A DNA stretch of 33,134 nucleotides, taken from an uncultured Caulobacterales bacterium (GTDB taxonomy: Bacteria > Pseudomonadota > Alphaproteobacteria > Caulobacterales > Caulobacteraceae). The notes below the pieces were generated by a model. It had not been told where the DNA came from, searched no databases, and saw only the letters and a list, made by a program, of their open reading frames with translations. Made by a program: the position numbers and the translations under genes. Position 1 is the stretch's first letter; each line of letters starts with the position of its first letter. Below are positions 15,283-22,622 of the stretch, in pieces. Location: positions 1 to 33,134 of the forward strand of contig CAIOHT010000110.1 of NCBI GenBank assembly GCA_903858185.1, read 5' to 3'.

Positions 15283-16654
15283 CGGCGACGTCCTCGGGGA
15301 CCGGAGGGGGCTGCATGCCGTCCTTGACGCCGAGCTGGCGCAGAATCTCGGCATGTTTCTCTTCGGTCAGGGGATAGCCGATCATCGTCGCCGCCGCGAG
15401 CAGGCCGACGATGCCTGGCGCGAACGCATAGAGCGCCTGCAGGCCCTGCATCGAGAGCGGCGTGCTGTTTGCCGCGTTGGCGGCGTCGAAGCCCAGTCCG
15501 TCGAGCAGGAACAGGCTGCACACCGCAAGGGCGGAGCCCACCTTCACGGTGCCGGTCAGGATCGCGTAGAGCAAGCCCGTCCGGTCCTTGCCGGAGGCAA
15601 GCCGCTCTTCGTCGCCGTAGTCAGCCAGCATGGAGCGCAGCAGGAGTGCGCCTGCGGAGTAGGGGATGCCGGCGGCGATCAGGAAGGGAACCGCGAGCCA
15701 GAAGTTGCCGGCCGGCAAGGTGACCACGGCGAACTGGACGACCGCGTAGGTGATACAGGCCGCGATCAGGGCCCTGGCCTTGCCGACACGCTTGGCGAGC
15801 ATCGTCCAGATGAAGCCGCCGAACACCGCAGCCATGAAATAGAACAGGAGCAGGGTCGAGGATTCCAGGAACGTGAAAGCCTTCACCCGGATAAAGAAGA
15901 AGAAGAACAGGGTGCCGGCGATGCCCGGCGCCAGACCGGTCAACAGGTCGGCGGCCAGAATGCGAACCACCGTCGGACGGGCGATCAGCCGGAAATAGTC
16001 CTTGAGTGAAGCCTTCTCGGGATTCGCGTCCTCGACCACCGGCGGCTCGGGCACGCGCCAGAGAGCCAGCAGGGCCATGAGCGGGAGCAGGGCGACAATG
16101 AACCAGCCCTGGCCACTGATGATTTCGGTCTCGTTGTCGCCCAGCCCCACCCAGTTGAGCAGCAGGGGGAGGGTCAGGATCATGATCATCCCGACGACGT
16201 TTCCGGTCTGCCAGAAGGCATAGATCCGGGAGCGTTCATGATACTCGGTGGTCAGCTTGGACGCCCAGGACGTATGGGCCAGCGTGGCGATCGACAGCCC
16301 GAAGTAGACAACGATCAACCAGAACCAGAGATAGCCGGCTCCGACCCCGGGCTTGGCCATGAACAGCATGTAGATGGCCAGCATCAGCACCGGAATGCTG
16401 ATCGCCAGCCAACCCTTGAAGCGGCCGAATGACCAGCGGGTCCTGTCGAGGATGGCGCCGAAGACAGGGTCGAAGCCGATATCGATCAGTCGAACGAGCA
16501 CAAAGGCCAGGCTGACTGCCGACAGGCTCACGCCGAGCGTTTCGGAATAGTAGTGGGGAAGGGTGATCACCAGCGGCAGACCGAAGGCCGCCAGGGGAAG
16601 GCACGGGGCGGCAAACGCCGCGAGCGTCAGGAAAGATCGTCGGCCGCCGGCCAT
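15248..16654 (-). CDS. MFS transporter of the GPH (glycoside-pentoside-hexuronide) cation symporter type
   Basis: The 468-residue protein has about twelve hydrophobic helices and belongs to the MFS_2/GPH family. The family loop between helices 2 and 3 reads RLIDIGFDPVFGAILDRTR, followed by GRFKGWLAISIP. Members carry sugars, glycosides or other small solutes into the cell with sodium or protons. A central cytoplasmic stretch (about 205-235, RVPEPPVVEDANPEKASLKD) links the two halves. The C-terminal tail overlaps the presumed mazG start by 35 bases, so the two are probably co-transcribed. No sugar-catabolic genes lie nearby, so the substrate cannot be inferred. The gene starts 89 bases after the small exported protein, with a hairpin between them. 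Confidence 0.85.
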   Translation of the reverse strand: MAGGRRSFLTLAAFAAPCLPLAAFGLPLVITLPHYYSETLGVSLSAVSLAFVLVRLIDIGFDPVFGAILDRTRWSFGRFKGWLAISIPVLMLAIYMLFMAKPGVGAGYLWFWLIVVYFGLSIATLAHTSWASKLTTEYHERSRIYAFWQTGNVVGMIMILTLPLLLNWVGLGDNETEIISGQGWFIVALLPLMALLALWRVPEPPVVEDANPEKASLKDYFRLIARPTVVRILAADLLTGLAPGIAGTLFFFFFIRVKAFTFLESSTLLLFYFMAAVFGGFIWTMLAKRVGKARALIAACITYAVVQFAVVTLPAGNFWLAVPFLIAAGIPYSAGALLLRSMLADYGDEERLASGKDRTGLLYAILTGTVKVGSALAVCSLFLLDGLGFDAANAANSTPLSMQGLQALYAFAPGIVGLLAAATMIGYPLTEEKHAEILRQLGVKDGMQPPPVPEDVAVVQPIANTVAD

Positions 16655-16686
16655 GTCGCCTCGCTAGTCGGGGTCGGCGTTCTGAG

Positions 16687-16724
16687 GTCGCCGTTCACGC
16701 GATCTAGAGCCCGCGAACGGCGAC
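16687..16724. terminator. Inverted repeat between the exported-protein gene and the transporter
   Basis: GTCGCCGTTC (16687-16696) and GAACGGCGAC (16715-16724) are perfect ten-base arms around an 18-base loop, just downstream of the minus-strand stop at 16744. No T-run follows, so it may be a Rho-independent-like end or an mRNA-stabilising hairpin. It sits directly before the transporter gene, whose promoter would have to lie in the same 89 bases. Confidence 0.45.
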
Positions 16725-16743
16725 GACGCAAGCGAAAGCTGGG

Positions 16744-17259
16744 TCAGTCCTGGCGTTCGGCGAGAGCTTCGCCCTTGGCCAGTCGCCGGGAGAACCGGTC
16801 GAAGGTATTCTGGGCGTCCATCCAGGTGCCGGCGGCCGTCGACCAGCGGATGTCGGTCTCGTACCAGCGATAGCCGACCGGGATCTTCTGGCCGTCGACC
16901 GTGGTCAGCACGCCGCCGATCTGGGCGCCGCCGATGCCGAAGCTCTCGTACGACAGGCTAGGCTTGACGCTCATCTGACGCATCGTGGGGCGATTGGGCA
17001 CCGCGTCCTCGATCACCAGGTCCAGAGTGCCGCCGTTCGGCGACAGGGCGCCGGTCCGGGCCAGGGCCGTCTCAACCGATTTTCGAAGGTCTGCGACCAG
17101 ATAGTCCAGGTCGCGCTGACCATAGACATCCGCCTGGTCCTGCAGCTTTGGGCCGATGGAGATGTTGATGTCTGCCACCGGGCCGAGCGGTGCGGCCTGG
17201 ACCGCGAAAGCGGCCGCCGACGCCACAAGAGTGGTGGTCAGAAAGGTTGCCAGTCGCAT
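16744..17259 (-). CDS. Small exported protein of unknown function
   Basis: I do not recognise a family. The 171-residue protein begins with a clear signal peptide (MRLATFLTTTLVASAAAFAVQAAP, cleavage after AQA or QAA near residue 22). The mature part contains VADINISIGPKLQDQADVYG near its start, then YLVADLRKSVETAL, LDLVIEDAVPNRPTM, and a late segment VGYRWYETDIRWSTAAGTW. It looks like a soluble periplasmic or surface-linked protein with mixed alpha/beta composition. There is no lipobox or later membrane helix. It stands alone, read away from the MBL/tatD operon, with its own upstream region. (Quoted pieces are parts of longer segments.). Confidence 0.75.
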   Translation of the reverse strand: MRLATFLTTTLVASAAAFAVQAAPLGPVADINISIGPKLQDQADVYGQRDLDYLVADLRKSVETALARTGALSPNGGTLDLVIEDAVPNRPTMRQMSVKPSLSYESFGIGGAQIGGVLTTVDGQKIPVGYRWYETDIRWSTAAGTWMDAQNTFDRFSRRLAKGEALAERQD

Positions 17260-17399
17260 GGGTCGACTCCGAACTCAGATGTCCCTCTGGCTGGAAGATA
17301 GGTCGCACGGGGGCGCCTGTGAAGCTGCTGCATGATCACGTTGCCGCGCCGAAACGCCCGGGCCCATGATGCGCCTAAGGAATATTATCAGCAATAATG

Positions 17400-17413
17400 G
17401 CCCGCTTGCGGGC
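17400..17413 (-). terminator. Terminator of the MBL/tatD operon
   Basis: Immediately after the MBL-gene stop (17414), the minus strand reads GCCCGC AA GCGGGC followed by CATTATTGCTGATAATATT. A perfect six-base GC hairpin followed by an AT-rich tract is a reasonable Rho-independent terminator, although the two-base loop is tight and the T-run is interrupted. Confidence 0.6.
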
Positions 17414-18229
17414 TCAGCTACGGCCGTCGACCGGGACTTCCAGCGTCTGGCCATCGAACGCCGGCTCAACGCTTTCCGGAAGAGTCGCCAACAACGTGCT
17501 GTAATCCATATCGATATGCAGGTTCGTCAATATCGCGCGGCGCGGCTTCACGCGGGCGATCCATTCGAGCGTTCGCTCCAGATGCGCATGTGTCGGATGC
17601 GGTGTGTAGCGCAGCGCGTCGACGATCCAGGTGTCTACGCCCGCGAGCGCCTCGAACGCGTCTTCCGGCAGCCCATTGACGTCCGGCGAATACGCCACCG
17701 GCCCAAAGCGGTAGCCGACGCAGCGGATATGGCCGTGCTCCTGATCAAAGGTGTTCACCGGGATCGCGCCCGACGGGCCGTTGATCTCGAACGGCTGACC
17801 GTAAGGCGGCAGTGCCTGCGAGCTCAGAATTGCTGGATAACCTCCGGTATTCTCAAAGATATAGCTGAACCGCTTCTCGAGCACCTCGCGGGTCGCCTCA
17901 TCCATCCAGGCCGGAATCCGCGCCCGCTGCCGCAGGAAGAAGGCCCGCAGATCGTCGATGCCATGCACCTGGTCGGCGTGGTCGTGGGTGAACAGCACCG
18001 CGTCGATGCGGCGGATTTCGGCGGCGATCGCCTGTTCCCGCAGGTCGGGCGAGGTATCCACCAGAACGGTGGTCTGCGCCCCCTCCCCCTTGCGGCGGAC
18101 GAGCAGGGAGCAGCGACGCCGACGGTTCTTCGCCTCGGCGGGATCACAGGCGCCCCAGTCGCCATCGGCCCGCGGAACCCCGCCGGACGAGCCGCTGCCG
18201 AGGATCGTGACTTCAAGGACGCCGCTCAC
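17414..18229 (-). CDS. MBL-fold phosphodiesterase-like hydrolase (PhnP-like)
   Basis: The 271-residue metallo-beta-lactamase-fold protein starts LEVTILGSGSSGGVPR, as in the PhnP/phosphoribosyl cyclic phosphate phosphodiesterase group. Its metal motif is THDHADQVHGIDDLRAF: His82, His84 and Asp86 are present, but the following ligand of the HxHxDH motif is Gln87. Further candidate ligands are the His in FDQEHGHIRC, the Asp in VAYSPDVNG, and the His in LTNLHIDMDY. The protein follows tatD in many alphaproteobacteria, and here overlaps it by four bases. It is probably a cyclic-phosphate or nucleic-acid-derived phosphodiesterase; the substrate is not known from sequence. The operon ends with a GC hairpin directly after its stop. 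Confidence 0.85.
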   Translation of the reverse strand: MSGVLEVTILGSGSSGGVPRADGDWGACDPAEAKNRRRRCSLLVRRKGEGAQTTVLVDTSPDLREQAIAAEIRRIDAVLFTHDHADQVHGIDDLRAFFLRQRARIPAWMDEATREVLEKRFSYIFENTGGYPAILSSQALPPYGQPFEINGPSGAIPVNTFDQEHGHIRCVGYRFGPVAYSPDVNGLPEDAFEALAGVDTWIVDALRYTPHPTHAHLERTLEWIARVKPRRAILTNLHIDMDYSTLLATLPESVEPAFDGQTLEVPVDGRS

Positions 18230-19005
18230 GGCCGCGGAATCCGGTCGAACAGCGCGAAGAAGGCGTCTTCGGTCCGCTGCTCGGCTTCGGCTACGGTCCA
18301 GCCCCGGATTTCCGCAAGCTTTGCAAGCACATGCGGGAGGAAGGCGGGTTCATTGCGGCGGCCACGCATGGGGACGGGCGCGAGATAGGGACAGTCGGTC
18401 TCGACGATGATCCTGTCCGCCGGCATGTCGGCGATGATGTCGCGCACATCCTGGGCGGCCTTGAAGGTCGCGATGCCGCTGACGGAGAACCAGGCGCCCA
18501 GGGCTGCCGCCCGCCGCGCCAGCTCCGGGCCGCTGGTGTAGCAGTGCATCAGCAGCCGGAACGGCCCGGCGGCGTACTCTTCCTCCAGGATGTCGCCCAT
18601 GACGTCGTCCGCTTCGCGGGTGTGCACCACCAGCGGCAGGCCGGTTTCGCGGGCGGCGATGGCATGCTGGCGGAAGACGGCGGCCTGGATATCGCGCGGG
18701 CTCAGGTCGTAGTGGAAATCGAGGCCGCATTCCCCGATCCCGACGACCCGCGGCCGATCGGCCAGGCGGAGGAGGTCACCCGCCTTAAGCGACGGATTTT
18801 CCTTCGCTTCGTGCGGATGCGTACCCACGGTGGCCCAGATGTCGGCGTTGGCCTCGGCGATGGCGTAGGTCGTCTCGAACGTCGAGACCTTGTCGCTGAT
18901 GTTGACCATCAGCCCGATGCCGGCCTCGCGGGCCCGGTCGATCACGGCCTGCCGGTCGTCGGCGAACTGCGGGGCGTGCAGGTTGACGTGGCTGTCGATG
19001 AGCAT
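18226..19005 (-). CDS. tatD: TatD-family metal-dependent hydrolase with altered HxH motif
   Basis: The 259-residue TIM-barrel hydrolase matches the TatD DNase family along its whole length. The metal ligands Glu92 (GECGLDFHYD), His128 (VVHTREA), His154 (LLMHCYTSG) and Asp204 (VETDCPYLAP) are in place, as is the segment GTHPHEAKE. The first motif, normally DxHxH, reads DSHVNL: His6 is kept but the second His is Asn8. This may change metal site occupancy or activity. TatD proteins act as 3'-5' exonucleases or quality-control hydrolases. The ATG follows the holB stop with no bases between them, and the gene end overlaps the MBL gene. Confidence 0.92.
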   Translation of the reverse strand: MLIDSHVNLHAPQFADDRQAVIDRAREAGIGLMVNISDKVSTFETTYAIAEANADIWATVGTHPHEAKENPSLKAGDLLRLADRPRVVGIGECGLDFHYDLSPRDIQAAVFRQHAIAARETGLPLVVHTREADDVMGDILEEEYAAGPFRLLMHCYTSGPELARRAAALGAWFSVSGIATFKAAQDVRDIIADMPADRIIVETDCPYLAPVPMRGRRNEPAFLPHVLAKLAEIRGWTVAEAEQRTEDAFFALFDRIPRP

Positions 19006-20010
19006 TCAGGCCGCCGTCGCTGCGATGCGCAGTTCACGCACGGCCGTCCAGAAGGCGTCCGCGCGATCCAGATTCAGCCCCTCTGTCTGGTCCGGCAGGA
19101 CGCGCAGGCGGTCCCAGGCCTGGACCCAGCGGTCGAGCCCCTCGCCTACCCCGGCCATCGCCTGGCCGACGGCCATCGCCTGGATCTGGGCGCCGAGGCG
19201 GTCAAACAGCAGGTCGAAACGCCCCTGCCCTTCAGGTCCGCGGAAACTGTCGGCGAGGATCATCAGCGCGCCTTCATCGAGGCGGGGAAGATTGCGCAGG
19301 ATCTCGTGCGCCGCGTCGTCCGCGCCGAGGGCGTCCGCCGCCGCCAGCCGAAGCGCGAGACCCGGCGCGCCGCCGGCCATCTTCGCGAGCCGGGCCGCCT
19401 GTTCCGCAGTCAGGTCGGTGCGGGCCGTCAGAAAGTCGGCCGCCATTGCCTCGCCCGGCGCGGTGAAGGCCAGGCGACGGCAGCGCGAGCGGATCGTCGG
19501 CAGAAGCCGTCCGGGCGCATGGCTGACCAGGAAGATCACACCCCGCGGCGGCGGCTCCTCCAGCGTCTTGAGAATGGCGTTGGCGGAATTGGGGTTCAGA
19601 TCGTCGGCGGCATCGATGATCGCCACACGATAGGGCGAGATGGCCGGCGTCTGGGAGAAGAACTCCGGCAGGCGACGCGCGTCATCGACGGGAATGACCT
19701 TGCGCAGCTTGCCGTCCTCGCCGGCCCGTTCGAGCACCATCAGGTCCGGATGGGATCGGGCGGACACCTGTCGCACCACCGGATCTGACCCCAGCGACCC
19801 CAGCAGGCCATTGGCCGGGTCGGGCGTGGCGCCCAGCAGCCGCCGGGCGGCGCGGAAGGCGAAGGTTGCCTTGCCGACGCCTTCCGGCCCGGTCAGAAGC
19901 CAGGCGTGATGCAGCCTGCCGCGCGCCAGAGCGTCGAGAAACGCCTGCTCCTGGACCTCCGCACCCTCCAGGGCAAAGGCGTCTCGCGGGTGGACGGGCT
20001 CCTCGCTCAT
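19006..20010 (-). CDS. holB: DNA polymerase III delta' subunit
   Basis: Delta' is part of the clamp-loader complex that opens the sliding clamp. The 334-residue protein has an AAA+ domain with HHAWLLTGPEGVGKATFA (Walker A 41-49), followed by RRLLGATPD, the sensor-1-like segment NSANAILKTLEEPP and FLVSHAPGRLLPTIRSRCR with the SRC motif. The start ATG at 20010 overlaps the tmk stop (ATGA). A longer frame reaching 20091 lies inside tmk and adds only unrelated sequence. The next gene, tatD, starts directly after the holB stop, and metG, which often lies between them in related genomes, is absent. Confidence 0.94.
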   Translation of the reverse strand: MSEEPVHPRDAFALEGAEVQEQAFLDALARGRLHHAWLLTGPEGVGKATFAFRAARRLLGATPDPANGLLGSLGSDPVVRQVSARSHPDLMVLERAGEDGKLRKVIPVDDARRLPEFFSQTPAISPYRVAIIDAADDLNPNSANAILKTLEEPPPRGVIFLVSHAPGRLLPTIRSRCRRLAFTAPGEAMAADFLTARTDLTAEQAARLAKMAGGAPGLALRLAAADALGADDAAHEILRNLPRLDEGALMILADSFRGPEGQGRFDLLFDRLGAQIQAMAVGQAMAGVGEGLDRWVQAWDRLRVLPDQTEGLNLDRADAFWTAVRELRIAATAA

Positions 20011-20639
20011 TCGCCCAGCCGATCCATGACGGCGGCCCAGACCAGCGCCGCAACGGTCTCCCGGTCGCCGGACGCGTCGATCAGCACGCACCGCTCGGGT
20101 TCGGCCCGGGCGATGGCCAGATAGGCGGCCCTGAGGCGATTGTGGAAATCGAGGCCCTTGGACTCGAACCGGACCTCCGAGAACATGTCGCGGCCAAACG
20201 CCCGCTCAAGACCCTGCTCCGGCGGCAGATCGAACACGAGCGTCAGGTCAGGCCGGTTGTCGCCGACCACCTCGCGTTCCACCGCTGCGATGAACGCCGG
20301 CGAGACGCCGCCGCCGGCGCCCTGGTAGGCGCGGGTCGAGTCGGCGAAGCGGTCACAGACGACCCAGGTTCCGGCCTCTAGACCGGGGACAATGGTTCGC
20401 TCGAGGTGGTCTCGCCGCGCGGCGTTCATCATCAGGGTCTCGCTGAGCGGCGACCAGCGATCGACCCCGCCGTCCAGCAACAGCTTGCGCAACTCGTCCG
20501 CGCCCACCGAGCCGCCGGGCTCACGGGTCCGCAGCGCCGGACGGCCTGACGCGATCAGCCGCTCGGTCAGGGTCACCGACTGGGTCGATTTCCCGGTCCC
20601 CTCGCCGCCCTCAAAGGTGATGAATTTTCCGCGCGCCAC
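20007..20639 (-). CDS. tmk: Thymidylate kinase (GTG start)
   Basis: Tmk phosphorylates dTMP to dTDP. The 210-residue protein begins at GTG 20639-20637 (VARGKFITFEGG), preceded by TTGAGGG a few bases upstream; longer frames reach into rlpA and carry unrelated sequence. The P-loop is GGEGTGKST (about residues 11-19), followed by TREPGGSVGADELRKLL, the DR(Y/F) motif CDRFADSTRAYQGAGGG, and LTLVFDLPPEQGLERA. The length and motifs match the bacterial enzyme. It overlaps holB by four bases, and rlpA lies 61 bases upstream on the same strand. Confidence 0.95.
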   Translation of the reverse strand: MARGKFITFEGGEGTGKSTQSVTLTERLIASGRPALRTREPGGSVGADELRKLLLDGGVDRWSPLSETLMMNAARRDHLERTIVPGLEAGTWVVCDRFADSTRAYQGAGGGVSPAFIAAVEREVVGDNRPDLTLVFDLPPEQGLERAFGRDMFSEVRFESKGLDFHNRLRAAYLAIARAEPERCVLIDASGDRETVAALVWAAVMDRLGE

Positions 20640-20700
20640 GACGCCCTCAATCGGACGGAACGGGGCCGTTGTCCAGAATGCCGACGCCCGGAGCTGTGGA

Positions 20701-21222
20701 CTATCTGGCTGCGGGCGCGGGGCCCAGGTAGCGGACCCGCACGCGGGCGACGCCCCGGCTCCGGATGCCCAGCTGTTCGGCGGCAGCCTTGGACAGGTCG
20801 ATGATCCGGCCGTCGACGAACGGGCCCCGGTCGTTGACGCGCACGCGGATCTTGCGGCCGGTGTCCAGGTCCGTGACCTCGACGACACTGGGCAGCGGCA
20901 ACGTCTTGTGGGCCGCCGACGGCAGATCCATGTCGAACACCTCGCCATTGGCGGTGTTGCGGTTGTGGAACTGCTCGCCGTACCAGCTGGCGACGCCCTT
21001 CTCGTCATAGTCCGGGTCGTAGCGCGGCGTGTACCACTTTCCCTTGACCTGGTAGGGCTTCATGGTCCCCGGCACCCGACCGGACGGGGCCGAGGCCTGT
21101 GGCGGCCCCGACGGCTGGGGCCCCTTCACCGCGTAGCGTGGCGAGGCGCAGGCCGTCAGGACCAGGCAGGCCAGCAGCACCGGGGCGGCGCGAGGTGACA
21201 GCATTTGGCGCGAGCCCGTCAT
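20701..21222 (-). CDS. rlpA: RlpA-like lipoprotein with double-psi beta-barrel domain
   Basis: The 173-residue protein has an N-terminal lipoprotein signal ending at the lipobox LVLTAC (Cys near 25), so it should be anchored in a membrane of the envelope. After a proline-rich linker comes the DPBB domain: GVASWYGEQFHNRNTANGE, then MDLPSAAHKTLPLPSVVEV, then RVRVNDRGPFVDGRIIDLS. These are the motifs of RlpA, a lytic transglycosylase or glycan-binding protein at the division septum. The C-terminal SPOR domain of larger homologues is absent. The chosen ATG at 21222 is preceded by AAGGAGAGG. A second ATG at 21204 would also keep the signal. The ribosome binding site overlaps a hairpin (21232-21250). 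Confidence 0.9.
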   Translation of the reverse strand: MTGSRQMLSPRAAPVLLACLVLTACASPRYAVKGPQPSGPPQASAPSGRVPGTMKPYQVKGKWYTPRYDPDYDEKGVASWYGEQFHNRNTANGEVFDMDLPSAAHKTLPLPSVVEVTDLDTGRKIRVRVNDRGPFVDGRIIDLSKAAAEQLGIRSRGVARVRVRYLGPAPAAR

Positions 21223-21231
21223 GGCTCCTCT

Positions 21232-21250
21232 CCTTCGAGTCGCTCGAAGG
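21232..21250 (-). promoter_or_regulatory. Leader hairpin overlapping the rlpA ribosome binding site
   Basis: On the minus strand the leader reads CCTTCGAG CGA CTCGAAGG, a perfect eight-base stem with a three-base loop, running straight into AGAGGAGCC and the ATG. The AAGG end of the stem forms part of the AAGGAG Shine-Dalgarno sequence, so folding could limit translation of rlpA. A second purine run, GAGGAG, remains free. Confidence 0.45.
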
Positions 21251-21369
21251 ATGCGCGCGAAGGGTTTTCAGCGTGGTTAAGGCGACAAACACCCTGATCC
21301 GGCGCGGGAACCGCTCGACGCGGCGGCTTTGAAGGCTAGGCTGGTCGACAAAGCAGGGCGGAGACGGCG

Positions 21370-22605
21370 ATGAACGAGACACTTCCGGCCAAGGGCGCGC
21401 CCTGGGCCGATACCCGCGCCAGGATGCTCGAGATGGCCACCGGCGATGTGAAGTGGCGGGACGGCAAGGCGGCCGTCTACGTGTTCAATGCCGGGGAGGA
21501 CGTTGAACAGGTCCAGAAGGAGGCCTACGCCATGTTCGCCTCCGAAAACGGGCTGGGCCCGGCCGCCTTTCCCAGTCTGGCGCGTATGGAGCGCGAGGTG
21601 GTCGCAAATGGCCTTGGCCTGCTGCATGGCCCAGAGGGCGCGGCCGGCGCGATGACCAGCGGCGGCACCGACTCGATCCTGATGGCCGTAAAGGCCGCCC
21701 GCGACTTCGCCCGCAAGGTGCGCGGCGTGCAGGGGCGGTTGAACCTCGTCCTGCCCCGGTCGGCTCATCCGGCGTTCGACAAGGCCTGCCTGGTGATGGA
21801 GATCGAGGTCCGGCGCACGCCGCTGAAGGACTTCCTGGCTGATCCAGTGGCTATGGAAGCGGTGGTGGACGACGCCACCATCATGATTGTCGGCTCGGCG
21901 CCCTGTTTCCCGTTCGGACTGATCGACCCGATCGGGGCGCTCGGAGACCTTGCGGAACGCCGCGACCTCTGGCTGCACGTCGACGCCTGCGTCGGTGGCT
22001 ACATCGCGCCGTTCGTGCGGATGAACGGCGGCGACGTTCCGCCGTTCGACTTCGAGGTTTCCGGCGTGCGGTCGATGTCGGCCGATCTGCACAAGTACGG
22101 CTATTGCGCCAAGGGCGCCTCGACGGTCTTCTTCCGGTCCGAAGACCTGAAGAAGCATATGATCTTCGAGGTCGGCGACTGGCCGGCGGGCAAGATGGTC
22201 ACCCCGACCCTTGCCGGAACGCGGCCCGGCGGCGCCATCGCGGCGGCCTGGGCGATCATGAACACCCTGGGCATCGACGGCTACCGCGCCAAGCACGGTC
22301 AGGTCACGGCGGCCCGCGAGATCATCGAAGCGGGCGTGAAGACGCGGGGCTTCACGGTGATCGGCTCGCCGCAACTGGGGATCGTCGCCTTCACTCGCGA
22401 CGACGTCGACTGCATGGCCATCCTCGGGAAGCTGTACGAGCGGGGCTGGGTGACCAGCGCCACGAGTCAGCCGCGCGGACTGCACCTGATGCTGTCGCCG
22501 GTCCACCTGTCCGTAGCGCAGCAGTACCTCGATGATCTGGACCGGGCGACAGAGGCCGCCCGCGGCCAGACCGGAACCACGGCCAACGTAGGCTACGCGC
22601 GCTAG
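21370..22605 (+). CDS. Sphingosine-1-phosphate-lyase-like PLP-dependent enzyme
   Basis: The 411-residue protein belongs to the group II PLP decarboxylase/aldolase superfamily, closest by eye to sphinganine-1-phosphate aldolases. The key parts are TSGGTDSILMA at 96-106 (typical S1P-lyase cofactor segment TSGGTES), HVDACVGGYIAPF, and the PLP lysine Lys242 in SADLHKYGYCAKG. S1P lyases split phosphorylated long-chain bases into a fatty aldehyde and phosphoethanolamine. Caulobacterales make sphingolipids, so turnover of these lipids is a sensible role. The next gene, 17 bases downstream on the same strand, is an SDR that could reduce or oxidise the lipid product. Unlike the eukaryotic enzymes, no N-terminal membrane helix is seen. 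Amino-acid decarboxylase activity remains an alternative. Confidence 0.8.
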   Translation: MNETLPAKGAPWADTRARMLEMATGDVKWRDGKAAVYVFNAGEDVEQVQKEAYAMFASENGLGPAAFPSLARMEREVVANGLGLLHGPEGAAGAMTSGGTDSILMAVKAARDFARKVRGVQGRLNLVLPRSAHPAFDKACLVMEIEVRRTPLKDFLADPVAMEAVVDDATIMIVGSAPCFPFGLIDPIGALGDLAERRDLWLHVDACVGGYIAPFVRMNGGDVPPFDFEVSGVRSMSADLHKYGYCAKGASTVFFRSEDLKKHMIFEVGDWPAGKMVTPTLAGTRPGGAIAAAWAIMNTLGIDGYRAKHGQVTAAREIIEAGVKTRGFTVIGSPQLGIVAFTRDDVDCMAILGKLYERGWVTSATSQPRGLHLMLSPVHLSVAQQYLDDLDRATEAARGQTGTTANVGYAR

Positions 22606-22622
22606 CGGCGCAGGGGGACACG

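Noticed and set aside
18331..19788. 485-codon + strand frame opposite tatD and holB
   Set aside because: It crosses two well-supported genes on the other strand and shows only Arg/Gly/Asp-rich shadow sequence.
21277..22506. 409-codon minus-strand frame opposite the S1P-lyase-like gene
   Set aside because: The + strand gene has conserved PLP motifs; the antisense frame is compositionally a shadow.
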